Shown one piece after another: positions 1 through 12,040 of a DNA stretch of 64,000 nt. The stretch comes from Plecoglossus altivelis (taxonomy: Eukaryota > Chordata > Actinopteri > Osmeriformes > Plecoglossidae), in contig BROE01000013.1 of NCBI GenBank assembly GCA_036571765.1, positions 9,118,435-9,182,434 of the forward strand, given 5' to 3'. Position numbers and translations under genes: made by a program. The notes beneath the pieces were generated by a model. That model searched no databases and was not told the origin of the DNA. It was given only the letters and a program-made list of their open reading frames with translations. Every line of letters begins with the position of its first letter. Position 1 is the first letter of the stretch.

Positions 1-271
1 GGAAGGCCAGGTCTGCCACTGCTAAGCTGGCGATCAGTGAGTCAGTCAGGGAGGGGGAGGAGCCAGGCAGCCTGGGGGAGGAGCCTGTGCCTGGAGGATG
101 GAAAAGGCGCTTGGTGCAGGAGCAGGAATTTGCTCTCAGGGCCTGGGAAGAGTAAGGCCGGTCCAGGTAGGCCCAGAGCACCAGGCCGTTTCCCAGGGAG
201 CCTAGAAGAAAAGCCAGAAGGTACACCGAGGGGATGAGCACCCAGGTCGGGCTCCACTCACTGTAGTCGCA
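1..271 (-). CDS. Apelin-receptor-like class A GPCR, partial (N-terminus to TM2)
   Basis: An open frame on the minus strand reads from position 271 to the window edge without a stop. It begins CDYSEWSPTW, continues with a TM1 segment (VLIPSVYLLAFLLGSLGN, then GLVLWAY) and reaches a TM2 start SLTDSLIASLAVADLAF. The Cys-x-Tyr start, the TM1 GN and the FIASLAVADL-like TM2 match the apelin receptor family from memory; GPR25 and GPR15 relatives are alternatives. Position 271 is preceded by a pyrimidine tract and CAG (274-272), so this looks like a second exon; the first exon was not found. The first intracellular loop is oddly long: about 30 extra residues rich in Ser, Pro and Cys lie between LWAYLDR and SLTDSL. 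That could be a real insertion, an unrecognised intron or decay. TM3-TM7 lie outside the window, so receptor identity and integrity cannot be settled. Confidence 0.6.
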
Positions 272-3200
272 CTGGGGAGAGGAAGGAGAGGGGGATGGAG
301 ATGGAGAAAGGGAGGAGGTGGGAGGGAACAGTTCAAGGTCTGACATGAGGCCTCTGGGGTGGGTTGGGATCAGTAAATTGGCAGTAGACAGTAGCAGACG
401 CCAGTGGGAGCGTCTCTCTGTTACTCAACATTAGCTGACAGAAGGCTCCAGCTGTTTCATGTAGTCTCTCACACCAGACACCACGGTGTCTCTTGCTTTC
501 TCACGATTCAGTCCTCCTGTGTCCAGCTGGCTACTCAGGCTGTGAGAGTGTCCCTGTCTCCCTCTGCTTCATGTACATCTCACTCTGTTGGCATCTTGGT
601 TGTCGGTTAAATAAACAAACTGAAAGACAAATGGGAGGCTGTCAGTGAAGAAGAGATTAACTTAGCATAAACTAAACCAGGGGACACTGAAACAGTAAGG
701 GGGTTTATATAGTAAACATACAGTATCATAAGACTGCACTATTTGAAATAAAGTAAGAGTAAGAGTAAAGTAAGTATCCAGTAAGAATGACAAAAACCAT
801 TGGGAAAACAACACAAAATCAGCTATTTCATTCTTTTCAAATAAACATGAAGTAAATCTCTTACATATTGGAGAAAGGAAGCCTATGATCAGGACCTGTG
901 GGCTGTTGTGGGTGATGCTGAAAGAGACTGTTCTGTGCCAGAATCAGATGTCCTCAGGGCTGGTAGAGGAGATCCTCTCAGATTCTCACTTCTTCCCTTC
1001 TCTCCATCCGGTGTATTTCTGACTTGTTCTTCTCTTCATACTGTTCAGCCCTTTCGGAGGTGTATTCCTCTTGAGGGGGTCTGGAGTTCCTCCCCTTGCA
1101 GATATAGCCCACCCTCCAGATCCCCACCCCCCATTGCCACAACACGCACACCTCTTCCGTGGACCCTCCCTGTCTCTTCCCTCATGAACAGACCACCCCA
1201 GAAGAGGCGAGAAACACAAACACTTTCTCTTTTTCCTACTTGTAGACCACAACTTCACTCAGTCTTCAAACAAACACTGAACGCGAACACCTACACAAAC
1301 TATGACAGTAACAAAACACTCAGACAACAAGCAATCAACATATGTACACACCGACACATTTGCACATTCCAGGGACAGCGCAAACCACATTGACTGTTTA
1401 GACTGTAAAGTAAGACACAATGACAGCCACTAACACAGTGTGTATATAGACACTGAACAACACATCAAACTCCAACAGACAACGTTACATGAAAAGGTCA
1501 GCCTTGTTGTTCGACGTGGTATGGTGAGTGTGTATGTGTGTTTGTGTGGGAGGGAAGAGATGGGGGAAGGGTTGACATGGGAATGGGGGGATATGAGTGA
1601 TTAGGGGACATCCCAAACCAGGACATGAGTCTGCATCCTGGAACACACACTTTGATTGGCCTAAAATAATAAACGGAAATGGGGAAAATATTTGTAGCTT
1701 GCACTGGAATTAGAGAAGCACAATTCCCTTGAACTTGTGGATGTGCCATCTCTGTACTTAGTTCACTGATTGAAATGAACACCAAGCTATTGCTTTGTGC
1801 TTCAGAGTGTGGCTTTGTTGTCTGTAGACATCAGCTTTTGAGACTTGCTTGCAGGGTAGGCTGTTCCCCTTATTCTAAACTCTGGTAGTCGTTTGTAATC
1901 GTCATCATAAATGACTTCCCGTTCCCTCAGCTCTAATCATGGATATCAGAGATGCGTCTAAAATTCAATTTATGAGAAGTTGACCTATCAGGGGTTTTCA
2001 AATGAATAGGAGTGGCCTGTCCCATACATCCAACGTCTTCTCTTCCCAGGGAAACACTGACGTCCTGCAGACATCAACAACATTGCTAACAAGGCAAAAA
2101 GAGTGAAAGGAGCAAACAAGACACTGCAAAACAGACTGGATAGGATTCTGTTGTCTTAACAAGATGACTTAACAAGATTCCAAAAGCCCATGGTGACACC
2201 TTGTCCATATTGAAAAACTGATCTTACTCCTCCAGTGTTGGCGAAATCAAACCAAAGATTGGGCTGGCCTGCAGTCTCCGCAGGTCATCTCAAGGACTAC
2301 AGCATATACATGTACTTATACGATCAAATGGTGGAATACTTTACTTAGCTTGACTACCTGGAGTCACTAGATGTATTAGTCAATGTAAAAGACAGGTTTT
2401 TAAATTAAGTTTATGCTTACATTTTTACTTCATCTGACCAAATATGCACAACACTTACATGTTTCCCAACTTAATAGAAAATCTAGCTAGAGCTTTTAGC
2501 TAGGAAAGCATAATGTGGCTGAGAACAGTGTTTAGTTTGGTTGAGGTTTTTAGGGCATGTGTGAAGCCCTGTGACATTGCTTGTAAAACAGACTTTACAA
2601 ATACAATGAGCTGGTGTTGAATGCACTTTAACCAGACTGATGTTTACCTGAATATTAACAAGGCACCTCTTTAGTGAGAGGAATGTGTAGGAAGCAGGAA
2701 ATCTTTGGTCCTCATCATCTGCAAACAACAGCTACTGACACATAAATCAACAGTCAGAACATGTTTGAGTCAGTGTGTGTGCGCCTAGTCCTTTCCTCTC
2801 ATTTCCTTTCCACGTGGATACTACAGCTGTCCAAACAGGAAGTTCATCAGGTCACAGGTTAACATGCTACATCTGTAAAATATATCAGTACCCAGTTCCT
2901 ACTATCCTCCTTCATTTAATCATCATCTGTATTCTACAGACAGGCTAACCTGGAGGACAGTCTTGAGGATGCCAAGTTTCACCTTCATGTGCAATACCCT
3001 CAGTTGACCCCTCAGACCACTCATTCAACCTGGGGTCACAATGACAAGAACAACATTAATCACTGATGGTGTGAAGATATTTAATTTTCCACTGACAAAC
3101 CCTCAACATTCATGCATACAAAGCCTAAGTTTCAGTTTACAGTCATGATGTTCTTAAAGACTCTTACACACTTTTTTCCCCCCCATCCCTGCATTTATAC

Positions 3201-3741
3201 ATCTACATCGGCAAGACAAATGGACTAATTCAGTAAAAAAACAGTGATTAACAGCTTGCAGTAAACATGACAGAACATGAGCAGTTATACAGTGTGCTGA
3301 AACTGAGGACAGCACAGATCACACATTTTCCTTTAACAACACATCCAATACATTTTTACGTTTTCCTCACACTGAACACTTTCTAGATCAAATTTGACAC
3401 ACATAGCCCTTTAAGCAGCTGAAGCAACGGTCATTGGTAAATCAAAAAGTTGCAAGTAGGCCATTGCTAGTACTGCATCAATTTGAAGCGCTGATCTAGT
3501 GCAAACTGAATCCTGCTGAAAACCAGACAAGAAGGCAGGTATGGAGGGTCAGAAAGAACCCTTTTTCAGCAAGTCGCTCTGGGCAAGAATACAAATAGTC
3601 TGACGGGAGCACCGGAGCTGAGGGTGGGGAAAGAGAGAAACCTGCATGTACCAGAAGTGGCTTAGGTCTGAGGAAGAGGTTAAATCGATGCTATATATTT
3701 GTGCATGTATTGTGGGTTAAGGTTGGGCTGTGTCTGGGTGT
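272..3741. other. Intergenic region and cd59 3' UTR
   Basis: No conserved coding exon was recognised on either strand between the GPCR fragment and the cd59 stop codon. The right part is presumed cd59 3' untranslated sequence on the minus strand. A minus-strand ATTAAA at 3085-3080 is a weak poly(A) candidate. The missing first exon of the GPCR should lie here if the acceptor at 272 is genuine. Short open frames here look like chance. Confidence 0.5.
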
Positions 3742-4612
3742 CTAGTGCATACACCACCACATGCCCACAAGAGACACCAGCAGGCCCAGCAGAGGCTTGC
3801 CCCCAGATATGGAGATGGCTCCATTACACAGGTTAGATGTACAACACTGGTAAGTGAAGCTTTCTACATTTGGGTAAGACACGCTTAGCTGATTAAAATC
3901 ACATTCAGAGTTCTTAATACACCGGCGAATAGTATCACCACCTGAAGGAGTGGAACATAGGAGGGGAAAGTAGGGGAGGGGTAGACAGAGAAGGAAGGCG
4001 TTAACTCAGGATTGTCTTTATACATGGGAAGACATTTATTGACAACATGAGGAACAATGACATAGGTGGACTCTTGTCAGAGCTTGTCATGACAATGCAC
4101 ACTGTTTAGCAATTTAACAAGTCGTCTACTCAATTGAAACAATTGTAATTGTTTGAGCATTAACAGTTTAATACTGTAGGAAAAACACTTCAGTACTGAT
4201 ATCGTTTTAAGGAAGCCACTTGAACGTCAAAAACACGTGATGCTTTAGTAAACACTACAGCAGAAGCGTGAAGAACAAGTGTGTTAGCGGTTTACTGCGT
4301 TCTCTTTTATACGGCAGGACGTCATTTCAAGTAAAACTCACCTCTCACACGCAGGGTCAGACAAGCATCATCCATGCTACAGTCCTGGGTTTTCGCGCAG
4401 TTGCCTGAGTAGTCCTGACAGGCGTAACAACGAATGGCTGAACCTGTAAATAATATAGCTGTTCTTCATATACGGCATCACTGATGTAGACGACAAAAAC
4501 GTATGCTTGGGGAATGAGAATTTACACTCAAATGTAAATTATTTATCAGGCACTTACCGAGCTCAAAGATGGCGAAGCAGACCGCTAAACATAAGCCAAT
4601 TGAGTATCTCAT
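3742..4612 (-). CDS. cd59: CD59 glycoprotein (complement MAC inhibitor, GPI-anchored Ly6/uPAR fold)
   Basis: Three coding exons on the minus strand, 4612-4558, 4443-4342 and 3941-3742, join in phase 1/1 to give 118 residues. Exon 1 encodes a signal peptide (MRYSIGLCLAVCFAIFEL). The mature chain starts IRCYACQDYSGNC and carries the Ly6/uPAR cysteine pattern, ending in the diagnostic CCTSNLCN. Residues NSECDF and YPNVESFTYQCC match CD59 closely. A hydrophobic C-terminus (PLLGLLVSLVGMWWCMH) is the expected GPI-attachment signal. CD59 binds C8 and C9 at the cell surface and blocks membrane-attack-complex assembly. It lies just downstream of fbxo3 on the same strand, as CD59 and FBXO3 neighbour each other at human 11p13. 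The start is the only Met before the signal peptide. Confidence 0.95.
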
Positions 4613-5480
4613 TGCGATTCCTTTTCCCAAAACGTCTAAAATAAAAAATTAAAAAGCGCATTTATGCTGTGTATTTTTTAACAGGTACCTTGCTAAACTA
4701 ATAATTTAACCAAAGTCTGGAAATTATAGCCACACTATAGCCAGGGTGCTTTTTCTGTAGTAGAACATGGCACCACCAACAACAACAACACATAAAATGG
4801 CTCCGAAGTCGCATATGCAATGCTATAAAGTCCTGGAATATTTGGGGCGATAAAATGTAGACATGCGCAAATCGCTTTTTAAATAAACAGATTCAAATAT
4901 AGACGGTTGTATGCTATTCCACAGTTTCCAAGAAATAACTATTAAACCGCATTCCAAGATATGGCCAGAACAGGTTTGTCATCCTAATCTACATCGACAG
5001 ACCCGATACAGCACTGGGTTATTCTCACTCAGTACACATATACATTTTTCACAGGCGGATTTACTTCGGGATTTATTCGTGACAGAGAGAAAAAAAGAGT
5101 CGCTGTACGATTTTGGGGTTTTGGGACAACAAACAATTTAGCGAACACGTGTCTGCCGGATAACTAGCTAGCGCTAACAAAATGACTGTACATTTAAGTG
5201 AACAAATAGGGTAGCTACCTCTTTGGCAAAGTTGAAGTAAAACCTACTTACAATTCAGAGGAAAGTAATGTTGCTCTCGAAGTCTGGAACCTGAAATGAC
5301 TTTGAAAGTGTTTGTGACATGCCCAACAACCGCGCCCACTTGTACTGTGAAGCAACAGCTGTTCCGGCGTTTCGCCCAACCGGTGATAGGAGGGGGCGGG
5401 CCTGTATTCGGAAGAAACGTGAATTCATACCCATTCGGGTCAACAAACGTAGATCATTTGGAGAGAAATGAGAATTGAAG
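4613..5480 (-). promoter_or_regulatory. cd59 5' region: first intron and presumed noncoding first exon/promoter
   Basis: A strong minus-strand donor (AATT|GTAAGTAGG) ends a presumed untranslated exon at 5252. The intron from there runs to an acceptor just upstream of the first coding exon. Sequence from about 5253 to 5480 is relatively CpG-rich (for example gttccggcgtttcgcc near 5360) and is the likely promoter and transcription-start area. The start site itself cannot be read from sequence alone. Confidence 0.4.
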
Positions 5481-7485
5481 CTAACTGGACGATGACATAT
5501 CAGTCTACATTGTGTATTCTCTTCATAGAGACATACTGCTTTTAATTTAATGAGAAAGGTCCCTTACACGTATTGACATGTGTGGGGCACAACATACGCC
5601 ATAGTATCGTAAATATGATGATCCAAATACTCATACTAACCGATACCATAGTGAAATTTAGATAGACGTACCACAGAGGAACAAAGACCCTTTAGACTGT
5701 CTAAAAAGGGTTATTTTGGGGATTATCTGGCAACCAAAATCTGATGCAGAACAATAGAATGACTACACTACACACACGCACACACATACACACACTGTGG
5801 CCACGGTGCTGTAACAACAGATGCCATTTAAATGAAATCATTTGACAGCTTTCATTGTGAATTGTCCTCAGTGCCGACGTTCTAAAACGATCTGAATGGC
5901 AGACGCTGATATCAGTGGAAAAGTCGAGCCATCTGATGAGTCATAGGGTTCTAAAGCTAATAAAAATAAAACATTGTTCTAACAACCCACTTATGGATGG
6001 ATTTATGGGAATAGTTTAGCTCAGTTTAAAGAGCACTTTACAGCGGACATTGCAGGTTAAAAAATCCACCGAGTGGATTGTAAGGAAAGCTTGGAAAGGA
6101 AAATTCTTAGGATCCCCTTTCAGCATAAAGTGTTTATTTACCCCAAACATACAAAAACAAAACACAAATTGGCAGTAAAAAACAGTGACACTGAACAAAT
6201 TAACTGAGGTTTGAAATTAGCATGAAGCAGAGCAAGACGCTCTATTGCACAACTTCCTTACAAATGCGGAAATGGGAAAATAAGGTAAAACAAACACCTC
6301 TGCCCTCCCACCACACATAACTGTGGGCCTTATGCCTATAAAGACTTTGTCTCTCAAATAATAATCATAGGTAACATACTGTTGTTATACTGTCCTCCAG
6401 GTTAATTTAAAAAAAAGACAGACACCCCCGCCAAAGTGTGTAATGGTCTTGTCCAGAGTATGTCCATGTCCAGTTGTGCGGTAATGCGCTGATACCACTG
6501 TTGATGAGGTGAGAGGTTTGGGACAACCTGAAAACATTGTCACTCATCTACTGTGCCCTCGGAGGCACCTAATGCTCATTGGTCTAAAAGGGAGCGCATC
6601 CAATCAAACCATTCAAATCATCTCTTATAACACTCTTACACATAATCACAATGTATTATATATGATACTGATAAACGATGTACATGAATGAATGATAGAA
6701 ACCACATTCTTACTGTACCAGTGTAGATCACTGTATCACCAGTCTACATTTGTTTAGAGTTCACAACCCTGCAGTTGTTATGGTAATGGGGGGGGTTACT
6801 GTCCTGGTTCTGTCCTGTGGGCTCGCCTGTCTGACAGGGACACCAACTGCCACCAGACGATGGAGTTCAACCTAAGCTGCCTGACGCTGGGGCCTAAGTC
6901 AGGGTCACATCTGAACTTATATAAAGGGGACATGAAAAGAGAAATTCCTGAATCCTGTTGTCTCCATAACAAGCGAGGACACAGGGAGTGTTGAGCAGGG
7001 ACATGGAGCATCACCCAGCAGTGGCCAGCCGGGTGCTCAGACAATGGAGCTACAGAGAAAGAACTGACAACTGTGCTCTTCATGGCCCAGAGTTGGTGGT
7101 TCTATGTGGGCCAGCACTCTAGATCTCTCCCTGGCTGAAACCAGAGAGGGTAAACAATGGGACCCTAACAGAACAGCCAATCACAATGCTTTGAGTATGC
7201 TGTATATGCCAATCACTCAGTTCCTAGCGTCTCCCAGGACTGGGATTGAAAAGTTCACACGGGGGCATGCATTTAGCTTCTTCTCGCTCTCCTTCCCACC
7301 CTCCCTCTCTCTTTCAGACACCCCACCGTCATTACATACAGCTTATAAACAACAAATAATAAAAACAAATGTTTTCAATCTTCTGTTTATCGTGAGTCTT
7401 TTCTCTTGCAGCCTTGCCCCTTCTCCAGTCCAGGGGCAAGACAAGGGGACGCAGGCAAAGAGGGGCGTGGTCAGATGTGGCGCGG
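5481..7485. other. Intergenic region and fbxo3 3' UTR
   Basis: No coding exon was recognised. A minus-strand AATAAA at 6138-6133 could end the fbxo3 mRNA and would imply a 3' UTR of about 1.35 kb. The left part is the upstream flank of cd59. It contains short A/T-rich and CA-rich stretches (about 5763-5800) but no recognisable mobile element. Confidence 0.45.
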
Positions 7486-7500
7486 TCAGATGTGGCGCGG
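7471..7500. repeat. 15-bp tandem duplication spanning the fbxo3 stop codon
   Basis: The 15-mer tcagatgtggcgcgg occurs at 7471-7485 and again at 7486-7500. On the minus strand each copy encodes PRHI and a TGA stop. The first stop reached in the fbxo3 frame is at 7488-7486. Confidence 0.9.
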
Positions 7501-10500
7501 GCAGCGACCTGCCTGATCGCCAATGTTAATGCCTCTCAGCTCGCCGTCGTCATAGTCATCTGTGTCTGAGGAGTTGTCTTCCCGGAAGGACGAGCGAGTC
7601 ACATCACTGGCTGAGCCCTGCTGAGGGGTGGCATTGTGAGGGAGAGGAGACAGTGCTTTAAATCTAGGCCGTCTGTTTGACCTTGTTCAACCTCCTGTAA
7701 CGAACTCTGTAACCCTCGCAACTGACAATGCAATTGATGGGAGACAAATGACATCTGAGCACAATTGAACCGATTTGGAAGACAGAACTGGCTTTCCTCG
7801 CCCCTACCCCTTCCTCCCTAACTTACCGAGCGTACCATTGACTCACGGAAGGGCGGGCAGACCATGTGGAAGCGCGGGATAGAGACATGGAAGACCTCTT
7901 CCTTGTTCTTGAGGCGGTGGAAAGTGTAGTGGCCCTCCATGAACTCTGACGTGGTGGAGAAGGTGGTGCAGCTGGCATACTCATGCACCTTCCCCGGGGT
8001 CATCACAGGGAACTCCCCTGTAGGGAGTTTTGCTTAGCATTGATTTGTGTGACTATAGGGCTGCCCCTTTGGGACATAGGGGGCAAGCATGTCATTCAAT
8101 TTAGCAAGGAGGGCAGAACATGCTAACACTTCTGCACAGGCAGTGGTTATGATCTTTGACAGTCTGGTATCAGTGATATCCTGGGAAGGCTTGATAACCT
8201 GCTGCATGGCTTATCACAACATGTTGCATGGTTAGTATCTATAGCCATGAAGGGAGTTAGCATCATTCGCATTGCAATCATGTTAACCTCTAGCACAGAA
8301 TATTATCCCATCAGCTGTTGGACTCACCAACGACACCAGGGCCACGGACCTCCTCCACATTGCCATTGGCGTTAGTGATCTTCCAGTAACGGCTGTCCAG
8401 CTGGCAGGCGCTTTCAGGCAAGGCCTCCTGGGACATCTCAATCCTGAGCAGGAGAAGGGTAGGGACACAACATTCACTTGATTCACCTCAACATGAGCAG
8501 TGGAATGTTAGGACACATCAATGTCTTGACAACGATTCAATTTTTCTCTATTTTTTTTCTTTAATTTCTCTCACTTATACTTAGAATGGCTTCACCAAGC
8601 TAATAGATCTACCTTCCTGGAGTGGCAGAATGGGGCAAAATGCAACAGCAAAATGGGGCACCTGATCCGGTAGGTGAAGAAGAAATGCGGCGGGTGAACG
8701 GAGCTAAGCTCTGGGAGGAAGGAGGTGGACACCGACACAGTGATGTCACCCGTGGTGGCCACACATTGCTTGTCATGGACATACCTAAGGCAGTAACGTA
8801 AACACATTATTTATATTGTGATAGCAATTATATAAGCATTAGCAAATTACATGCTATTATGACAACAGTACCGGAAGATCTGGTCACGGATGATGGGGTA
8901 CTCTCCTGTTACCACATTGTGGACATATGAGGTAAACCACTCTGTGAAGCTGGACCCTGAAGAATGAGAAAGGAAGGGTCACATATTATTGTAGTTGTAT
9001 TGCAACACATTGATTAATTTAAGAGTAAAAGAGAACATACCTGTGATGAACATGTCAATAGCTGACGGATCTTGTGCCATTTGATCCTAAAAAAGAGAAA
9101 CAGCACTTCCATCAGATTCCATGAACTCTCTTGCTCTAGTAAAGCCCTGCTGAGCAAGCAGAGTGCTCTACCTAGTGGTACAGGGAGGTACTGACCTAAA
9201 CAACTGGCAACCCTAAGGGGTTCAAAACATCTACAGCAGGATCTTAAACCTGACAGCTGAGTTCTCAGACGTAGAGCTACTTTAGTTTAAGCAATCCAAG
9301 ACCAGGTTTAAACTATGTCAGGAGCACAGAACACTTACAAACCTTTCATAAAAAGAAGTTAATATTGTAAATTGTAAAATCAACAATCAATAGGGTTGAT
9401 GGGGCCTTACTGGGCAGTGGTAGAAGATCTCGCTGCGGCCCCGCCCTTCTGTTGCCTCCAAGGCCATGTATTGGCTGAGGCCAGTGTGGAAGCAGAAGGT
9501 GAGTGGCAGACACTGCCTCATGCCCTTCCTCTGCTGGAAGCCCCCTGCAGCTGTCTCTATGTCCAGCAGGTCCTCTGACCTGTAGTGATTAGACAGGGCC
9601 ATGCTGCCCATCAAACTGCAGAAGGGAGAGGGAGGGGGAGGGTATAAATGAAGGAGATAAAGAGAAGAAATCTAATTAAACGTTATGAAAAATATCTGGA
9701 TGTAGATAAGCAGAGGAAGAAAAGACATTATCGTGTGTGTTGAACTGTTTACACATCATCCATGTACAGATAAGCATGGCTGCCACCCCAGTGGCCCTGC
9801 TACCCACCCAGGAACCACCAGCTTCTGGCCGTTATGTATCCTGTAAGAACAGCGGTAGTCAGTGGGAAGCTTGCAGCCAATCTGGGCTTCGATAGCATCT
9901 AGCTCCTCCTCCTTTGCACCCTCTGCCCAGGATACAAACAGAGAGACTTTCACCACCTTGCATATAAACAATTAACAATACAAACTGCACTTCTCATGCT
10001 GTTTTGTTTGTTTTTTTGTCGTAAAGATTTAGATTAGATTAGCAGGGGTCCTCATGACTGCGGGTGTTCCAAGCCAGGCTGGAGTCTCACCCTTGAGTGA
10101 GGCAATCATCCTGGGACACCTCTGGTCCAAATAGGCCTTCAAAGCATCCCAGGCTCTCTTCAGAGTGATGTAGTGATCCATGTACCGACCCAGTTCAGCA
10201 TAAAACTCCCGGAACAGATCCCTCCACGAGACAGACCGCTGGCTCCTGTCAGACCTGCTCAACACGCGCACGCGCGCGCTCTATTGACCCGTAGAAACTG
10301 TCTGCATCCGAGTCTGGATCGCTATAGCAACAGAACACTCTCCACCGTGGGTCCATTTGCTACCCACCCAGGAACCACCAGCTTCTGGCCGTTATGTATC
10401 CTGTAAGAACAGCGGTAGTCAGTGGGAAGCTTGCAGCCAATCTGGGCTTCGATAGCATCTAGCTCCTCCTCCTTTGCACCCTCTGCCCAGGATACAAACA

Positions 10501-10872
10501 GAGAGACTTTCACCACCTTGCATATAAACAATTAACAATACAAACTGCACTTCTCATGCTGTTTTGTTTGTTTTTTTGTCGTAAAGATTTAGATCAGATT
10601 AGCAGGGGTCCTCATGACTGCGGGTGTTCCAAGCCAGGCTGGAGTCTCACCCTTGAGTGAGGCAATCATCCTGGGACACCTCTGGTCCAAATAGGCCTTC
10701 AAAGCATCCCAGGCTCTCTTCAGAGTGATGTAGTGATCCATGTACCGACCCAGTTCAGCATAAAACTCCCGGAACAGATCCCTCCACGAGACAGACCGCT
10801 GGCTCCTGTCAGACCTGCTCAACACGCGCACGCGCGCTGGCTACACACACCCACACAAACACACCACACACA

Positions 10873-10906
<34 letters not shown>

Positions 10907-10942
10907 CACAAAGACACACACCCACACTCAAACACAACACAC

Positions 10943-10995
<53 letters not shown>

Positions 10996-12040
10996 CTGAT
11001 GTGTAAGAATAATGTTGCAAAGAATTACAGTATAAGTATTAAGAAAACTGTCAAATGATCAGGCACAACACTTTGTACTTTAGTTTCGTAACTTAGTTGA
11101 GCTTAGTCCAGAGGGTGGAGTGTTTAATCTTATTTACTCACTCAGTTAGGAGCCAATGTTTCAGACACAGCCCCTTCCATAGCGGGTTGTGACTTGACAG
11201 GTCATTGAGACGACGACTGACAAAACTGCAGCTGATAAGAAAAATGAGATACCAATGAGAGACAAACTGGTTATGATCTACTTTGCATGTTCCCACTGTA
11301 CACTTCAGCCTCTTAGTAGGAGTTTCAAGTGCCTTCATGACTTTCAAGTTGAAATGTTTTAGCTTGCAGCACTATGTCGACGGCAAACTATCACATTTGA
11401 ATGTCACGTATTGATGGTTATAGACTGAGTGTTCTAATTACGGATGGGATTTTGAATTTTTTTAATGACATTACATTACAATAAGGAAACCTGAGGCAAC
11501 AAAAATAATAAGATGATAATGTACAATCTGTACCTTTTTATTGGTATCTTATAGACAAATGCAAATTAGCAAGATGGCTAGTGTGTTTTTTAGCACTGCA
11601 GCAATGTTTTGACAGCTAGTAGTCGTCTAGCTGTAGCGTTACTGAGCTAACTGGTAAATTAACCTACTAACCCAATGTTACTCAGTACATGCAAATACAA
11701 ACTAAACTAGTAAAATTCTATTTTAAAACATTGACCATTACAGCACAATCGTAAGATACATGAATCTTATGTGGATTAGCTTGAAGTTTGTAAACAAAAA
11801 CTCTCCCGATACCTCTGCCGCTACCTAGCTAGTTTGCTAGCGGTGCTCAAGCGAAGTTACTACCTTGAACAACATGCACTATAAGAACTAACATTAATAG
11901 TTAAACGATTACTTTGCAATATGCAAGAAGCGATAATGACATACATACCTGATTAAGTCTCTGAAATCGAGAAATGACAAAATTAACAATAGAGGATCGG
12001 AGGGTAAATCGTTCAAGCTTAGCTCCACGGACGCTGCCAT
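7486..12040 (-). CDS. fbxo3: F-box only protein 3 (SCF substrate receptor)
   Basis: Minus-strand exons: 12040-11949, 11231-11142, 10814-10651, 10482-10368, 9615-9411, 9086-9041, 8956-8872, 8784-8662, 8443-8328, 8017-7827 and 7617-7486. They join in frame to give 452 residues. The N-terminus MAASVELSLNDLPSDPLLLI begins the F-box. A SUKH/SMI1-KNR4-like region follows (DAIEAQIGCKLPTDYRCSYR), then an ApaG/DUF525-type region (GDITVSVSTSFLPELSSVHP). FBXO3 is the substrate-binding part of an SCF ubiquitin ligase. Exons 3 and 4 are present twice: a second copy lies at 10254-10091 and 9922-9808. Each pair is 279 nt and phase 2-2, so including both would add 93 codons in frame (545 residues). The C-terminus ends DDYDDGELRG...CPRHI, with only a short acidic stretch compared with the long acidic tail of the human protein. 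An unseen alternative last exon is possible. Confidence 0.93.
9798..10277. repeat. Tandem duplication copy A carrying fbxo3 exons 3 and 4
   Basis: This 480-bp segment is repeated 560 bp downstream (10358-10837). By eye the two copies differ at one base (t at 10035, c at 10595), including the intron between the exons. It holds complete copies of fbxo3 exon 4 (9922-9808) and exon 3 (10254-10091), with intact acceptors and donors. The copies are separated by an 80-bp unique spacer (10278-10357). Confidence 0.95.
10358..10837. repeat. Tandem duplication copy B carrying fbxo3 exons 3 and 4
   Basis: Second copy of the 480-bp unit. Its right end falls inside an alternating purine-pyrimidine tract (cgcgcacgcgcgc) that runs into a long (CA)n array. 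The left end shares only a few bases of microhomology (tgc) with copy A. Exons 10814-10651 and 10482-10368 are intact. Near-identity of the intronic parts means either a very recent duplication or an assembly artefact. Confidence 0.95.
10842..10994. repeat. (CA)n microsatellite, interrupted
   Basis: About 150 bp of imperfect CA dinucleotides in fbxo3 intron 2, directly next to the end of duplication copy B. It may have helped the duplication to form or confused assembly here. Confidence 0.95.
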
